From Massiliimalia sp050943535 (lineage in GTDB: Bacteria; Bacillota; Clostridia; Oscillospirales; Ruminococcaceae): 64,000 nt of DNA. How positions within the stretch are numbered: position 1 is the stretch's first letter; each line of letters starts with the position of its first letter. The notes below the pieces were generated by a model. It saw only the letters and a list, made by a program, of their open reading frames with translations, was not told where the DNA came from and searched no databases. Below, one piece after another: positions 8,471 through 17,170 of this stretch. Location of the stretch: positions 124,001-188,000 of the forward strand of contig JBMNPJ010000004.1 in NCBI GenBank assembly GCA_050943535.1. Direction: 5' to 3'. A program made the translations under genes and the position numbers.

Positions 8471-8881
8471 ATGATTAAACTTATCGTAGGAAACAAAGGA
8501 TCCGGTAAAACAAAACTTTTGATCGATGCAGTGAACAACACAGCAAAAACCACAAACGGCAATGTAGTATGCATTGAAAAAGCAATGAACCTTCAGTTTG
8601 AAATTGTACCTTCTGTAAGACTGATTCACGCTGATGAATATAAAATTGCTGGTTACGATGTATTTTACGGCTTCCTGTCCGGTGTATTGGCTGGCAACTA
8701 CGATATTAAAGATGTATATGTAGATGGTATCCTGAGAATCGGCGGCGACAAAAAAGATTTGGAAGGTTTTGCAAATCTGGTAGAAAAAGTAGAAGCTCTG
8801 GTAAAAGATGAAGTTACCGTTACCTTCACCGTATCTACTGATCCAGCAAACCTGCCGGAAAGCCTGAAAAAATATCTGTAA
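8471..8881 (+). CDS. Small P-loop NTPase-like protein
   Basis: A 136-aa protein with a Walker A motif near the N terminus (GNKGSGKTKLL, residues 7-17) and a likely Walker B-type strand in IKDVYVDGIL. Similar short proteins are widespread in Clostridia, sometimes mislabelled as PilT-like; nothing here supports a role in pili. The rest is alpha/beta with a C-terminal LPESLKKYL. AGGAGG is well placed before ATG 8471 and a strong terminator follows, so it is a real expressed gene of unknown function. Its substrate could be a nucleotide or a nucleic acid; I cannot tell. Confidence 0.8.
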   Translation: MIKLIVGNKGSGKTKLLIDAVNNTAKTTNGNVVCIEKAMNLQFEIVPSVRLIHADEYKIAGYDVFYGFLSGVLAGNYDIKDVYVDGILRIGGDKKDLEGFANLVEKVEALVKDEVTVTFTVSTDPANLPESLKKYL

Positions 8882-8889
8882 TGTTTTTT

Positions 8890-8922
8890 AAAAAGGTGTG
8901 GGAGTTTTCCCACACCTTTTTT
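8890..8922 (+). terminator. Rho-independent terminator
   Basis: A perfect 14-bp stem (AAAAAGGTGTGGGA and its complement) with a four-base loop, ending in a T run. Confidence 0.93.
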
Positions 8923-9030
8923 ATAGGATGTAAATGGGATATTTCCTGCATTTTTTTCAAAAAAACATGAAAATAGTGTTAAAATATCTTTGATAATGCA
9001 AGAATTTTACTTTCAGCTTGCAAAAAATGG

Positions 9031-9059
9031 TTGACGCGAGACGTAGGTTGTGTTATAGT
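9031..9059 (+). promoter_or_regulatory. Sigma-A promoter of ddh
   Basis: TTGACG (9031-9036), 17 bases, TATAGT (9054-9059). Leader of about 50 bases. Confidence 0.8.
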
Positions 9060-9114
9060 AAAAAAGTAAATTTTTCGTGCGGTTTTGCAAGCCGCTAAAA
9101 AGAGGGGTATGAAT

Positions 9115-10011
9115 ATGAAAAAAGCAGTGATTGTTGGATATGGTAATATTGGTCAGTCTGTTTTGGAAGTACTGCGTGAAGCACCTGACTTTGAAATTGC
9201 AGGTTTGGTTCGCAGAAGTGTTCCTGCAGAACTGCCTGTTGAGCTGACTGGCGTTCAGGTTGTAGACGACGTGAACAAACTGGATGTAAAACCAGATGTT
9301 GCGATCCTCTGTACACCAACCAGAAGCGTTCCGGAAGTTGCAAAACAGTACTTGGCAATGGGAATTAATACCGTAGACAGCTACGATATTCATACAACCA
9401 TTTATGATCTGAAAAAAGAATTGGAACCAGTTGCAAAAGAACACGGAGCAGTTTCCATCATTTCTGCTGGTTGGGATCCAGGTTCTGACTCTATTGTACG
9501 TGCACTGATGATGTCCTGTGCACCAAAGGGAATTACCTATACAAACTTTGGTCCTGGTATGAGCATGGGTCATACAGTAGCAGTCAAAGCAATTGAAGGG
9601 GTAAAAGCTGCTTTGTCCATGACAATTCCTCTGGGAACTGGTGTTCACAGAAGAATGGTTTATATTGAACTGGAAGACGGTTATCAATATGAAGATGTTT
9701 CTGCTCGCATTAAAGCAGACCCATATTTTGTGCATGATGAAACTCACGTAATCGCCGTTGACTGCGTAGATGATCTGCTGGATAAAGGCCATGGCGTTAA
9801 TATGACACGGAAAGGTGTTTCCGGTACTACCCAGAACCAGCTGCTGGAATTCAATATGAAGATTAACAACCCGGCTTTGACCGCACAGAACCTGGTGAAT
9901 GTGGCAAGAGCTTCCTTTAAACAGGCTCCTGGTGCATATACCATGATTGAAATTCCGGTAATCGATCTGCTGTATGGTGAAGAAGAAAAACTGATCCGTG
10001 GTTTGGTTTAA
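9115..10011 (+). CDS. ddh: meso-Diaminopimelate D-dehydrogenase
   Basis: A 298-aa NADPH-dependent enzyme that makes meso-diaminopimelate from tetrahydrodipicolinate in one step, supplying peptidoglycan and lysine. The N-terminal Rossmann motif is VGYGNIGQSV; family segments VDSYDIHTTIY, SAGWDPGSDS, FGPGMSMGHTVAVKAI and GTGVHRRMVYIEL are all present. The start is ATG 9115: AGAGGGG (9101-9107) is 7 bases upstream, while the ATG at 9109 is too close and a TTG at 9085 has no SD. The gene has its own promoter and terminator. Confidence 0.95.
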   Translation: MKKAVIVGYGNIGQSVLEVLREAPDFEIAGLVRRSVPAELPVELTGVQVVDDVNKLDVKPDVAILCTPTRSVPEVAKQYLAMGINTVDSYDIHTTIYDLKKELEPVAKEHGAVSIISAGWDPGSDSIVRALMMSCAPKGITYTNFGPGMSMGHTVAVKAIEGVKAALSMTIPLGTGVHRRMVYIELEDGYQYEDVSARIKADPYFVHDETHVIAVDCVDDLLDKGHGVNMTRKGVSGTTQNQLLEFNMKINNPALTAQNLVNVARASFKQAPGAYTMIEIPVIDLLYGEEEKLIRGLV

Positions 10012-10058
10012 TCCCTGACTTTTAAAAGGGTTTGGTTTTTCGAACTGCTTTTGAAAAG

Positions 10059-10101
10059 CTCCTGTTTCCTCTGCAAAAAATGTAGACGAAACAGGGGTTT
10101 T
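10059..10101 (+). terminator. Terminator after ddh
   Basis: A 10-bp stem with one G-U pair (10059-10068 with 10088-10097) is followed by TTTTGTGTT. Confidence 0.75.
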
Positions 10102-10144
10102 GTGTTATAATAATAGTCAATGTGTAAAAAAGTCCAATCAATTG

Positions 10145-10173
10145 TTGACAGCCTGGCCTACTTATATTATAAT
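10145..10173 (+). promoter_or_regulatory. Perfect-consensus sigma-A promoter of yceD-rpmF
   Basis: TTGACA (10145-10150), 17 bases, TATAAT (10168-10173): a full consensus match, fitting a ribosomal-protein operon. A second TATAAT at 10106-10111 just after the ddh terminator lacks a good -35. Confidence 0.92.
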
Positions 10174-10202
10174 AGATAGGCACAGCATGATGAGGTGTCG
10201 TT

Positions 10203-10694
10203 ATGTCTATTGATTTAAAACAGCTTTTTGAAAATGTCGGTGAAAAAAAGGAGCTTGATTATGCTCTGGATTTAACTGACTATGAGTTGTTCGGTACGCA
10301 TCCATTTTTTGCTCCTGTAACAGTGAAAGGCGAAATTCAAAATCGGGCTGGTATTGTGACCCTTACGATGACAGTTCTGGTGAATCTTCGTGTTAACTGT
10401 GACAGATGTCTGGAAGAGTTCGAACGGAAGTATGAATATTCCTTTGAACACGTTCTGGTCAATAAGCTTAATACAGACAATGACGAGTATATTGTCGTAG
10501 AACAGTACCAGTTAGATCTGGACGATTTGGTTCTCAGCGATATTCTCCTGAATCTACCATCAAAGCTGCTCTGCAGCGAAGACTGTAAAGGCTTATGCAG
10601 CAAATGCGGACAGAATTTAAACAAAGGCAGCTGTGATTGCCAAGATAAGTTTGTTGATCCTCGCTTTGCGGTGTTGGGTGAACTACTCAAATAA
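10203..10694 (+). CDS. yceD: YceD/DUF177 family protein
   Basis: A 163-aa member of the DUF177 family that almost always sits before rpmF, as here (35 bases upstream). In plants and bacteria the family is linked to 23S rRNA accumulation or processing. Visible features are a central CDRCLEEF and a C-terminal Cys-rich patch (CSEDCKGLCSKCGQNLNKG, then CDC), suggesting zinc binding. The SD TGAGGTG is about 7 bases before ATG. Role in ribosome assembly is inferred from context. Confidence 0.9.
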   Translation: MSIDLKQLFENVGEKKELDYALDLTDYELFGTHPFFAPVTVKGEIQNRAGIVTLTMTVLVNLRVNCDRCLEEFERKYEYSFEHVLVNKLNTDNDEYIVVEQYQLDLDDLVLSDILLNLPSKLLCSEDCKGLCSKCGQNLNKGSCDCQDKFVDPRFAVLGELLK

Positions 10695-10729
10695 ACTTTT
10701 GTTTGTAAAGATAAAGGAGGTGCCCGATC

Positions 10730-10912
10730 ATGGCAGTACCAAAGGCAAAAGTCTCTAAAGCAAGACGTGATAAAAGACGTTCCGCAGTATGGAAACTGGA
10801 CGCTCCAGCTCTGTGCAAATGCGACCACTGCGGTGAACTGAAAGCTCCACACAAAGTATGTGGAAACTGTGGATACTACAAAGGTGTTCAAGTTATTAAG
10901 AAAGAAGCATAA
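10730..10912 (+). CDS. rpmF: 50S ribosomal protein L32 (zinc-binding type)
   Basis: A 60-aa L32 with the standard N terminus (MAVPKAKVSKARRDKRRSA) and two CxxC pairs (CDHC and CGNC) that form a zinc ribbon. It has an AAAGGAGGTG SD and is co-transcribed with yceD from the consensus promoter. Confidence 0.98.
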   Translation: MAVPKAKVSKARRDKRRSAVWKLDAPALCKCDHCGELKAPHKVCGNCGYYKGVQVIKKEA

Positions 10913-10976
10913 TTGCAAAATGCTTCTGACTATGGCGTCATGCCGTAGAATGCTTAAAAATTAAGTTAATTAACTG

Positions 10977-11013
10977 AAAAAATGCCGCCTTTGTCTTAAG
11001 GCGGCATTTTTTT
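10977..11013 (+). terminator. Terminator after rpmF
   Basis: AAAAAATGCCGCCTT pairs with its near-perfect complement and runs into seven T. Confidence 0.93.
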
Positions 11014-11081
11014 CAGTAAAGATTGTGTATCATATAAAACGGTAAAGGTTTTTCCCGGGAATGAGAAAGGTGGGGAAAAGG

Positions 11082-12419
11082 ATGTCTGTAACAATTAAAG
11101 AAGTAGATCAAGGCAGTTTGTGTTGGAAAAAGGGAATCCGAGCAGGGGATGAACTGACTTCCATTAACGGCAATGAAATCACAGATGTGCTGGACTATCA
11201 GTTTTATATTGCGGAAACAACCCTGTTGACTGTGTTTCGCAGAAGTGAGCACCAGTGGATTGTGAAAAAAATAAAAAAACAGCAGTATGAAGATATTGGT
11301 TTGGAGTTTGAAAGTTACCTGATGGATGAACAGCGCTCCTGCACTAACAACTGCATTTTCTGTTTTGTGGATCAGATGCCGCCGAATATGCGGGATACTT
11401 TGTATTTTAAAGATGACGACGCCAGACTTTCTTTTCTGTTTGGCAACTATATTACCATGACCAATCTGAGCCAGCAGGAAGTGGATCGGATTATTAAAAT
11501 GAAGATCAGCCCCATTAATATTTCTGTGCACACCACCAATCCAAAACTTCGGTGTACCATGATGAACAATCGTTTCGCCGGAGAAAAGCTTGCCTATGTA
11601 AAGCAGCTTTCTGATGCAGGAATTTCCATTAACTGCCAGCTGGTTCTCTGTCCGGGAATCAACGACGGAAAAGAGCTGGAACGCACCTTGAACGATTTGG
11701 GAAGTTTGTACCCTAACATTCAAAGCGTTGCCTGTGTTCCAGTTGGGCTGACGAAATATCGGGATGGATTGTATCCGCTGGAACGGTATGAAGGAGAAAA
11801 TGCCCGAAATGTGGTGGAAATGGTGGAACGGTTCGGGGACGACTTCTATGAGAAACACGGAACCCGCCTTGCTTACGCTTCTGATGAGTTTTATCTTCGT
11901 GCAGGACTTCCTTTGCATGACGCTGATTTTTATGAGGATTTTGCTCAGCTGGAAAACGGGGTAGGCGTTTTGGCGATGCTGAAAACCGACTTCTACGACT
12001 TGTACCGGGAACTGGACGGAGATGATATTTCCCGTCAGGTATCTGTGGCTACCGGAACCGATGCAGCGCCGTTTATCCAGAAATTGGTTGACGCTGCCGC
12101 CGGGAAGTGGCATAATTTACAGTGTAATGTATATCCCATTCGCAATGAGTTTTTTGGGGAAACCATTACGGTGGCCGGATTGGTTACCGCACAGGATTTG
12201 ATAAAACAGTTAAAAGGAAAGCCTTTGGGAAAAGTGCTTTTACTGCCTGGATGTATGCTGCGTCATGAACAGGATAAATTTTTAGATGATTATACGGTGG
12301 CCGATATTGAGCGGGAACTGGGTGTTTCCGTCAAGGTAATCGGAACAGAAGGAGACAGTCTGCTTCGGGGACTGTTGGAAAACGGGATGGATGAAAAAAC
12401 CGTAGTGTCACAGGACTGA
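11082..12419 (+). CDS. DUF512 family protein: PDZ domain plus radical-SAM-like Fe-S domain
   Basis: A 445-aa protein. Residues about 1-65 form a PDZ-like domain (GIRAGDELTSINGNEI); then a radical-SAM-like cluster motif CTNNCIFCFVDQMP; a DUF512 domain fills the C-terminal half (VGLTKYRDGLYPLERY). The family is conserved in Clostridia and cyanobacteria, and its function is not known to me. I chose ATG 11082 because AAAGGTGG lies 8 bases upstream; an in-frame ATG at 11061 has no SD. It sits directly before der (14-base gap), a frequent Clostridial arrangement that hints at ribosome- or translation-related work (inference). Confidence 0.9.
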   Translation: MSVTIKEVDQGSLCWKKGIRAGDELTSINGNEITDVLDYQFYIAETTLLTVFRRSEHQWIVKKIKKQQYEDIGLEFESYLMDEQRSCTNNCIFCFVDQMPPNMRDTLYFKDDDARLSFLFGNYITMTNLSQQEVDRIIKMKISPINISVHTTNPKLRCTMMNNRFAGEKLAYVKQLSDAGISINCQLVLCPGINDGKELERTLNDLGSLYPNIQSVACVPVGLTKYRDGLYPLERYEGENARNVVEMVERFGDDFYEKHGTRLAYASDEFYLRAGLPLHDADFYEDFAQLENGVGVLAMLKTDFYDLYRELDGDDISRQVSVATGTDAAPFIQKLVDAAAGKWHNLQCNVYPIRNEFFGETITVAGLVTAQDLIKQLKGKPLGKVLLLPGCMLRHEQDKFLDDYTVADIERELGVSVKVIGTEGDSLLRGLLENGMDEKTVVSQD

Positions 12420-12433
12420 GAAAGGAGTTTGTT

Positions 12434-13768
12434 ATGGCAAAACCAATTGTTGCAGTGGTAGGGCGTCCAAATGTAGGAAAGTCCACACTGTTTAATAAGC
12501 TGATTGGACAGCGGCTGTCTATTGTAGAGGATACGCCGGGTGTAACCCGTGACCGGATTTATTCCGAATGTGAGTGGCGGGGAAAACATTTTATGCTGGT
12601 GGATACCGGAGGGATTGAGCCGGAATCCAACGATGTCATTTTGGTTCAGATGCGCCGTCAGGCACAGATTGCCATTGATACTGCGGATGTGGTAATTCTG
12701 GTTACGGATATGCGGGACGGAGTTACCGCTACAGACCACGAAGTGGCACAGATGCTTTTGAAAACCGGAAAACCGGTGATTTTGTGCGTCAATAAATGCG
12801 ACAGTCTGGGAGAACCTCCTGTTGAATTTTATGAATTCTATAACCTGGGATTAGGGGATCCAGTTTCTCTGTCTGCGGTTCACGGTCATGGAACTGGGGA
12901 CCTTTTGGATTTGGTGTATGATCTGCTGCCGGAAGAGGAAGAACATCCTTATGAAGATGATGTTACTCGTGTTGCTGTGGTGGGAAAACCAAATGTAGGG
13001 AAATCTTCTTTGGTCAATAAAATTACCGGCCAGGAACGGATGATTGTTTCTAATATTGCGGGAACCACTCGGGATGCTACCGACAGCTATGTGGAAAATC
13101 AGTACGGAAAATTTGTGTTTATTGACACTGCCGGAATTCGGAGAAAATCCAAAGTACTGGAAAATATTGAGCGATACAGTGTGCTTCGGGCTCATATGGC
13201 GATTGACCGGAGTGATGTTTGTGTCATTGTGATTGATGCCAATGAAGGATTTACAGAACAGGACAGCAAGATTGCGGGATATGCCCATGAACAGGGAAAA
13301 GCCTGCATTATTGCAGTAAACAAATGGGATGCAGTAGAAAATAAGACTGACAAGACCATGCAGGAGATGAAAAATAAGTTGGCCATTGATTTCAGCTTTA
13401 TGTCTTATGCGCCGTTTTTGTTTATTTCTGCAAAAACCGGACAGCGTTTGAATAAACTGTATGAGATGATCCAATATGTAAAACAGCAGAACTCTGTGCG
13501 TATTTCTACCGGTACACTCAATGACCTGCTGGCTTATGCTACCGCAAAGGTACAGCCTCCGTCTGATAAGGGAAGAAGACTGAAGATTTACTATATGACT
13601 CAGCCTTCTACCAATCCGCCGACCTTTGTCACCTTTGTTAACCGCGCGGACCTATTCCATTTTTCTTATCAGCGTTATCTGGAAAACCAGATTCGTGAGG
13701 CCTTTAAACTGGAAGGAACCCCAATTCGCATGATTGTGCGTGAGCGGGATTCCAGCGATACCAAATAA
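12434..13768 (+). CDS. der: Ribosome biogenesis GTPase Der (EngA)
   Basis: A 444-aa protein with two tandem GTPase domains and a C-terminal KH-like domain; it acts in 50S subunit maturation. First GTPase: GRPNVGKST, DTGGIEPES, NKCD. Second: GKPNVGKSS, DTAGIRRKSKV, NKWD. The SD AAAGGAG is 8 bases from ATG. It follows the DUF512 gene and precedes plsY, matching common Firmicute order. Confidence 0.98.
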   Translation: MAKPIVAVVGRPNVGKSTLFNKLIGQRLSIVEDTPGVTRDRIYSECEWRGKHFMLVDTGGIEPESNDVILVQMRRQAQIAIDTADVVILVTDMRDGVTATDHEVAQMLLKTGKPVILCVNKCDSLGEPPVEFYEFYNLGLGDPVSLSAVHGHGTGDLLDLVYDLLPEEEEHPYEDDVTRVAVVGKPNVGKSSLVNKITGQERMIVSNIAGTTRDATDSYVENQYGKFVFIDTAGIRRKSKVLENIERYSVLRAHMAIDRSDVCVIVIDANEGFTEQDSKIAGYAHEQGKACIIAVNKWDAVENKTDKTMQEMKNKLAIDFSFMSYAPFLFISAKTGQRLNKLYEMIQYVKQQNSVRISTGTLNDLLAYATAKVQPPSDKGRRLKIYYMTQPSTNPPTFVTFVNRADLFHFSYQRYLENQIREAFKLEGTPIRMIVRERDSSDTK

Positions 13769-13839
13769 GTAACATTTTTGGAAAATATCGGAGAAAGTGA
13801 TCCGGTACGATTTTTAATCCATTGGGGAGGGTGTTTGCC

Positions 13840-14508
13840 ATGACGACAATTGCGGTGATTTGCCTGGTGATTTCAGTGATTATCGCTTATTTGCTGGGAA
13901 GTATCAACTTTGCTATCATTGTAACCAAGCTGTTCCAAAAGAAAGATATTCGCAGCTGCGGCAGCGGAAATGCGGGAATGACCAATGTACTGCGTACATT
14001 GGGAAAAGGTCCGGCAGCCATGACCTTTGCAGGGGATTTCCTGAAAGGGGTTGCAGCAGTGTGGATTGCTCGGATTTTGTTCACCTTTGTTGCCGGACAG
14101 CCAGAAAATTTTGTGGTGGAATATGCGGCTGCATTTGCAGCACTGTTGGGGCATATTTTTCCCCTATACTATCATTTTAAAGGGGGAAAAGGGGTGGCAG
14201 TTTCTGCCGGTGCCCTGATTGCCCTGTCTCCTTTGGCTTTTGTATGCTGTTTGGCAGTATTTTTGGTGGGAATGTATACTACCAAAATTGTTTCTGTAGG
14301 TTCCATTGCCTGTGCGGTGGCATTTCCTATTGCGCTGTTTATGATCCGAACCATTCAGGATGCTCCCCATATTGGGTTAGAAGTGCTGCTGGGGACATTA
14401 ATTGCTTTGCTGGTCATTTATATGCATCGGAGCAATATTGTCCGCTTGATTCACGGGGAAGAAAACAGCTTTAAGAAAAAGAAAAATCCGGATCAAAAAG
14501 CCGGTTAA
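13840..14508 (+). CDS. plsY: Acyl-phosphate glycerol-3-phosphate acyltransferase
   Basis: A 222-aa integral membrane acyltransferase that transfers acyl groups from acyl-phosphate to glycerol-3-phosphate, the first step in phospholipid synthesis. The three PlsY motifs are seen: GSINFAIIVTKLF with CGSGNAGMTNVLRT, then GDFLKG, then FPLYYHFKGGKGVAVSAG. About five membrane segments. The SD GGGGAGGG is about 9 bases before ATG 13840; a TTG at 13822 is less likely because it precedes the SD. Confidence 0.96.
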   Translation: MTTIAVICLVISVIIAYLLGSINFAIIVTKLFQKKDIRSCGSGNAGMTNVLRTLGKGPAAMTFAGDFLKGVAAVWIARILFTFVAGQPENFVVEYAAAFAALLGHIFPLYYHFKGGKGVAVSAGALIALSPLAFVCCLAVFLVGMYTTKIVSVGSIACAVAFPIALFMIRTIQDAPHIGLEVLLGTLIALLVIYMHRSNIVRLIHGEENSFKKKKNPDQKAG

Positions 14509-14525
14509 CTGTGAGTTTTTAAACG

Positions 14526-14553
14526 AAAAGTGCTGTGAAAACAGCACTTTTTT
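14526..14553 (+). terminator. Terminator after plsY
   Basis: AAAAGTGCTGT, loop GAAA, ACAGCACTTTTTT: a perfect stem with a T run. Confidence 0.95.
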
Positions 14554-14655
14554 CTTTATCTGTTTGACGGAATTGGGCATTGGTTTTTTCAAATAGGAGG
14601 ATAATATTTTACTAAAACGGGTGAATCCTTTATAGAATTGGGATAAAAAATCCGA

Positions 14656-14727
14656 TATAATAATACCATCGAAAGAACAGAATCCATAAACCGAATGAAA
14701 ACCGGACTGACTGAATTCGGGTTTATG
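14656..14727 (+). promoter_or_regulatory. Promoter -10 and leader hairpin of the URO-D/thioredoxin gene
   Basis: TATAAT at 14656-14661 is a likely -10 (no convincing -35). Just downstream, a 12-bp inverted repeat with one bulge (14685-14696 with 14715-14727) lies in the leader 27 bases before the ATG, with no T run. It may be a protein site or RNA structure controlling the operon. Confidence 0.45.
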
Positions 14728-14753
14728 AATGTAAATAGGTGGAGGTTACTAAA

Positions 14754-16127
14754 ATGACAGGTAAAGAGTTAATTTTTAAAGTCTTGAATCATGAAGAAAC
14801 AGACCGTATTCCGTGGGTGCCTTTTGTTGGGGTACATGCTGGTAAAATTTTGGGCAAAGATGCAACCGAAATGCTGACCGTTGGCGATAACCTGTATCAG
14901 GGTGTCATTGAAGCAGCAAAATTGTATCGTGCAGACGGGATTCCGGTTATGTTTGACCTGCAGGTAGAAGCAGAAATTTTGGGATGTGAACTGGTTTGGG
15001 CTCCAAAAGCTCCTCCGAGTGTAAAAACTCATATTCTGGAAGATACTGATGAAGTTCCTTGCAAATGTAAAGTTCCTACTCCGGAATCCGGCAGACTGCC
15101 TATGATTTTGGATGTTATGAAACGCGTAAAAGCTGAAATCGGCGATACCACTGCTCTGTACGGTTTGATTTGCGGTCCGTTCACTTTGGCATCTCACCTG
15201 CGCGGCAACAATATCTTTATGGATATGTTCGACAATGAAGAATATGTAGCTCAGCTGCTTTCTTATACTTGTGCTGTCAGCAAAGCAATGGCTAAAATGT
15301 ACATTGATGCCGGCATGGATGTTATCGCAGTAGTAGACCCGCTGGTTTCTCAGATTTCTCCAGATCACTTTGAAGATTTCTTAAGTGAACCATTCTCTGA
15401 TCTGTTTGCATTTATCCGTGAAAATGGTGCATTGTCTTCCTTCTTTGTATGCGGCAACGCAACCCGTAACATTGAAGTAATGTGCAAAACCAACTGCGAC
15501 AGTATTTCTGTAGACGAAAACGTTAACCTGGCTGCTGCGAAAGAAATTACTGACCGTTACAATGTAACAATTGGCGGAAATATTCCTCTGACCACTGTTA
15601 TGCTGCACGGTACTCAGCAGGAAAATATGAAGAGCGTTGTTGATCTGATTGATAGCGTAGAAAACACCAAAAACTTTATTGTGGCTCCTGGCTGCGATAT
15701 GCCTTATGATGTTCCGCTGGAAAACACCATTGCGGCTGCTCAGGCTGTACATGATACCGATACAGTAAGAGAAATGATCAAAAACTACGAAGCTCCGAAA
15801 AATGATATTGTAGTAGAACTGCCGGATTATGCAAGCTTAGAAAAACCATTGATCGAAGTATGTACTTTGGATCCAGATACTTGTGCAGCTTGTACCTATA
15901 TGGCAAGTGCAGCAGATGAAATCAAAGAACATTTTGGCGACAAAGTGGATATGGTGATTTACAAATACACCATTAAAGAAGATATTGCCCGTTTTGCTCA
16001 GATGGGAGTAAAACAGCTGCCATCTATCTACATTAACGGGGAACTGGCTTATTCTTCCATTATTCCAAGCAAAGCAGAATTTATCCAGAAGGTAGAAGAA
16101 GCTATTCAGGCGATTGCGAATCGATAA
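14754..16127 (+). CDS. URO-D/MtaA-family protein fused to a thioredoxin-like domain
   Basis: A 457-aa protein. Residues 1 to about 345 have the uroporphyrinogen-decarboxylase fold of MtaA/CmuA-type corrinoid methyltransferases (GKELIFKVLNHEETDRIPWVP; CGPFTLASHL). The zinc Cys pair is present (Cys233 in FVCGN and Cys314 in PGCDMP, near the known spacing), but the usual His two residues before the first Cys is Phe231. Residues from about 365 form a thioredoxin-like domain with a CAAC motif (Cys377, Cys380) and GVKQLPSIYINGE, the cis-Pro region. This fusion is unusual. The start is ATG 14754, 9 bases after AGGTGGAGG. A radical SAM enzyme and a CobW GTPase follow. Likely a methyl- or metal-handling enzyme; true heme-pathway HemE activity is improbable. 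Confidence 0.85.
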   Translation: MTGKELIFKVLNHEETDRIPWVPFVGVHAGKILGKDATEMLTVGDNLYQGVIEAAKLYRADGIPVMFDLQVEAEILGCELVWAPKAPPSVKTHILEDTDEVPCKCKVPTPESGRLPMILDVMKRVKAEIGDTTALYGLICGPFTLASHLRGNNIFMDMFDNEEYVAQLLSYTCAVSKAMAKMYIDAGMDVIAVVDPLVSQISPDHFEDFLSEPFSDLFAFIRENGALSSFFVCGNATRNIEVMCKTNCDSISVDENVNLAAAKEITDRYNVTIGGNIPLTTVMLHGTQQENMKSVVDLIDSVENTKNFIVAPGCDMPYDVPLENTIAAAQAVHDTDTVREMIKNYEAPKNDIVVELPDYASLEKPLIEVCTLDPDTCAACTYMASAADEIKEHFGDKVDMVIYKYTIKEDIARFAQMGVKQLPSIYINGELAYSSIIPSKAEFIQKVEEAIQAIANR

Positions 16128-16146
16128 AAAACTGAGAATAACACTT

Positions 16147-16185
16147 GTTTTTAGGACCGCAATCATGTGGTCCTAAAAACTTTTT
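16147..16185 (+). terminator. Intra-cluster terminator or attenuator
   Basis: A perfect 12-bp stem, GTTTTTAGGACC with its complement (16147-16158 and 16169-16180), loop of 10, then five T. It lies between the URO-D/thioredoxin gene and the radical SAM gene, only 22 bases before the next start, so read-through probably feeds the downstream genes at a lower level. Confidence 0.85.
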
Positions 16186-16206
16186 AGTACAGAGAGGAAG
16201 ATAAAA

Positions 16207-17157
16207 ATGATCTCAGAAATTTTAAACAAACAGGACTTTACCAAAGAAGATATCATTCAGATGCTTTCTGTAGATACCAATTCTGATGATTTTTACCGGC
16301 TTCTTGCCAAATCCAACGCTATGTCCAGAGCGGCTTTTCACAATAAAGGCTATATTTTTGCTCAGATTGGCATTAACGCAGAAGGATGCAGCGGGAATTG
16401 TAAGTTCTGTTCCATGGCACGGGATCATTTTCTGCTGCCTCACGTTGTAGAGCTGACAGATGAAGAAATCGTTGCCCAGGCAAAACAGGTGCCTGATAAG
16501 GTACAGGCACTGTTTTTGATGACAACCGCAGATTACGACAAAGAACGGTATCTTTCTGTTGGGAAAAAAGTGCGCGCTGTTCTGCCAGAGAATATGGATC
16601 TGGTAGCCAATATTGGCGACTTTGACCTGGAGTATGCCCGTCGCTTAAAAGAAGCTGGATTTTCCGCAGTATATCATATTGTTCGCCTGCGGGAAGGAAT
16701 TGATACCGATTTGGACCCACAGGTACGGATACAGACCATTGAGGCGCTTCTAGAAGCAGGACTGAATTTATATTACTGTGTGGAACCGATTGGCAAGGAA
16801 CACAGCTACGAGGAAATTGCGGATGAAATTCTTCGCGCAAAGAAATACCATGTGGATGTTATGGCAGTGATGCGTCGGGTCAATGTACCTGGTACAGGGT
16901 ATCCTGCTGACAGTGAAATTTCTGCAGCGGAGCTGACAAAAATTGCGGCAGTGGCTAGAATTGTAGTAGATCCTAAAATTTCCATGAATGTGCATGAACC
17001 ATTGGCAATGGCAATGCTCGGCGGCGTAAATCAGCTTTACGCAGAGATTGGAGTTAATCCAAGAGATACGGAAAGCCATACAGAAAATCAGCGGGGTTAT
17101 TCTGTAGGTGCCGTGGAAAAAATGCTCAACGAAGGCGGCTATTATCTTTCTGTCTAA
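16207..17157 (+). CDS. BioB/PylB/HydE-type radical SAM enzyme
   Basis: A 316-aa radical SAM protein. The cluster motif is GCSGNCKFCSMARDHF with Cys61, Cys65 and Cys68 (CxxxCxxC), preceded by a helical N terminus like BioB and PylB. Later segments such as AGLNLYYCVEPIGKEHSYEEI resemble the biotin-synthase barrel, and it lacks the obvious set of C-terminal Cys of BioB. With no biotin gene nearby and a URO-D homologue and CobW GTPase on either side, a role in cofactor or methyl-group metabolism is more likely than biotin synthesis. GAGGAAG lies 7 bases before ATG. Substrate unknown. Confidence 0.85.
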   Translation: MISEILNKQDFTKEDIIQMLSVDTNSDDFYRLLAKSNAMSRAAFHNKGYIFAQIGINAEGCSGNCKFCSMARDHFLLPHVVELTDEEIVAQAKQVPDKVQALFLMTTADYDKERYLSVGKKVRAVLPENMDLVANIGDFDLEYARRLKEAGFSAVYHIVRLREGIDTDLDPQVRIQTIEALLEAGLNLYYCVEPIGKEHSYEEIADEILRAKKYHVDVMAVMRRVNVPGTGYPADSEISAAELTKIAAVARIVVDPKISMNVHEPLAMAMLGGVNQLYAEIGVNPRDTESHTENQRGYSVGAVEKMLNEGGYYLSV

Positions 17158-17170
17158 AAGGGGTTCAGAA

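Noticed and set aside
8471..8881. PilT twitching-motility ATPase
   Set aside because: Only a P-loop is shared; the protein is far too short and no pilus genes are present.
9013..9792. 259-codon minus-strand frame
   Set aside because: Antisense to ddh, rich in Cys/Asn/His, no start signals.
11013..12113. 366-codon minus-strand frame
   Set aside because: Antisense to the DUF512 gene; no SD or motif.
14754..16127. Uroporphyrinogen decarboxylase (hemE)
   Set aside because: It carries the MtaA-type metal Cys pair and a thioredoxin-like domain, and no heme pathway gene is near.
16207..17157. Biotin synthase (bioB)
   Set aside because: No biotin genes are near, the neighbours are URO-D and CobW proteins, and the C-terminal Cys set of BioB is not seen.
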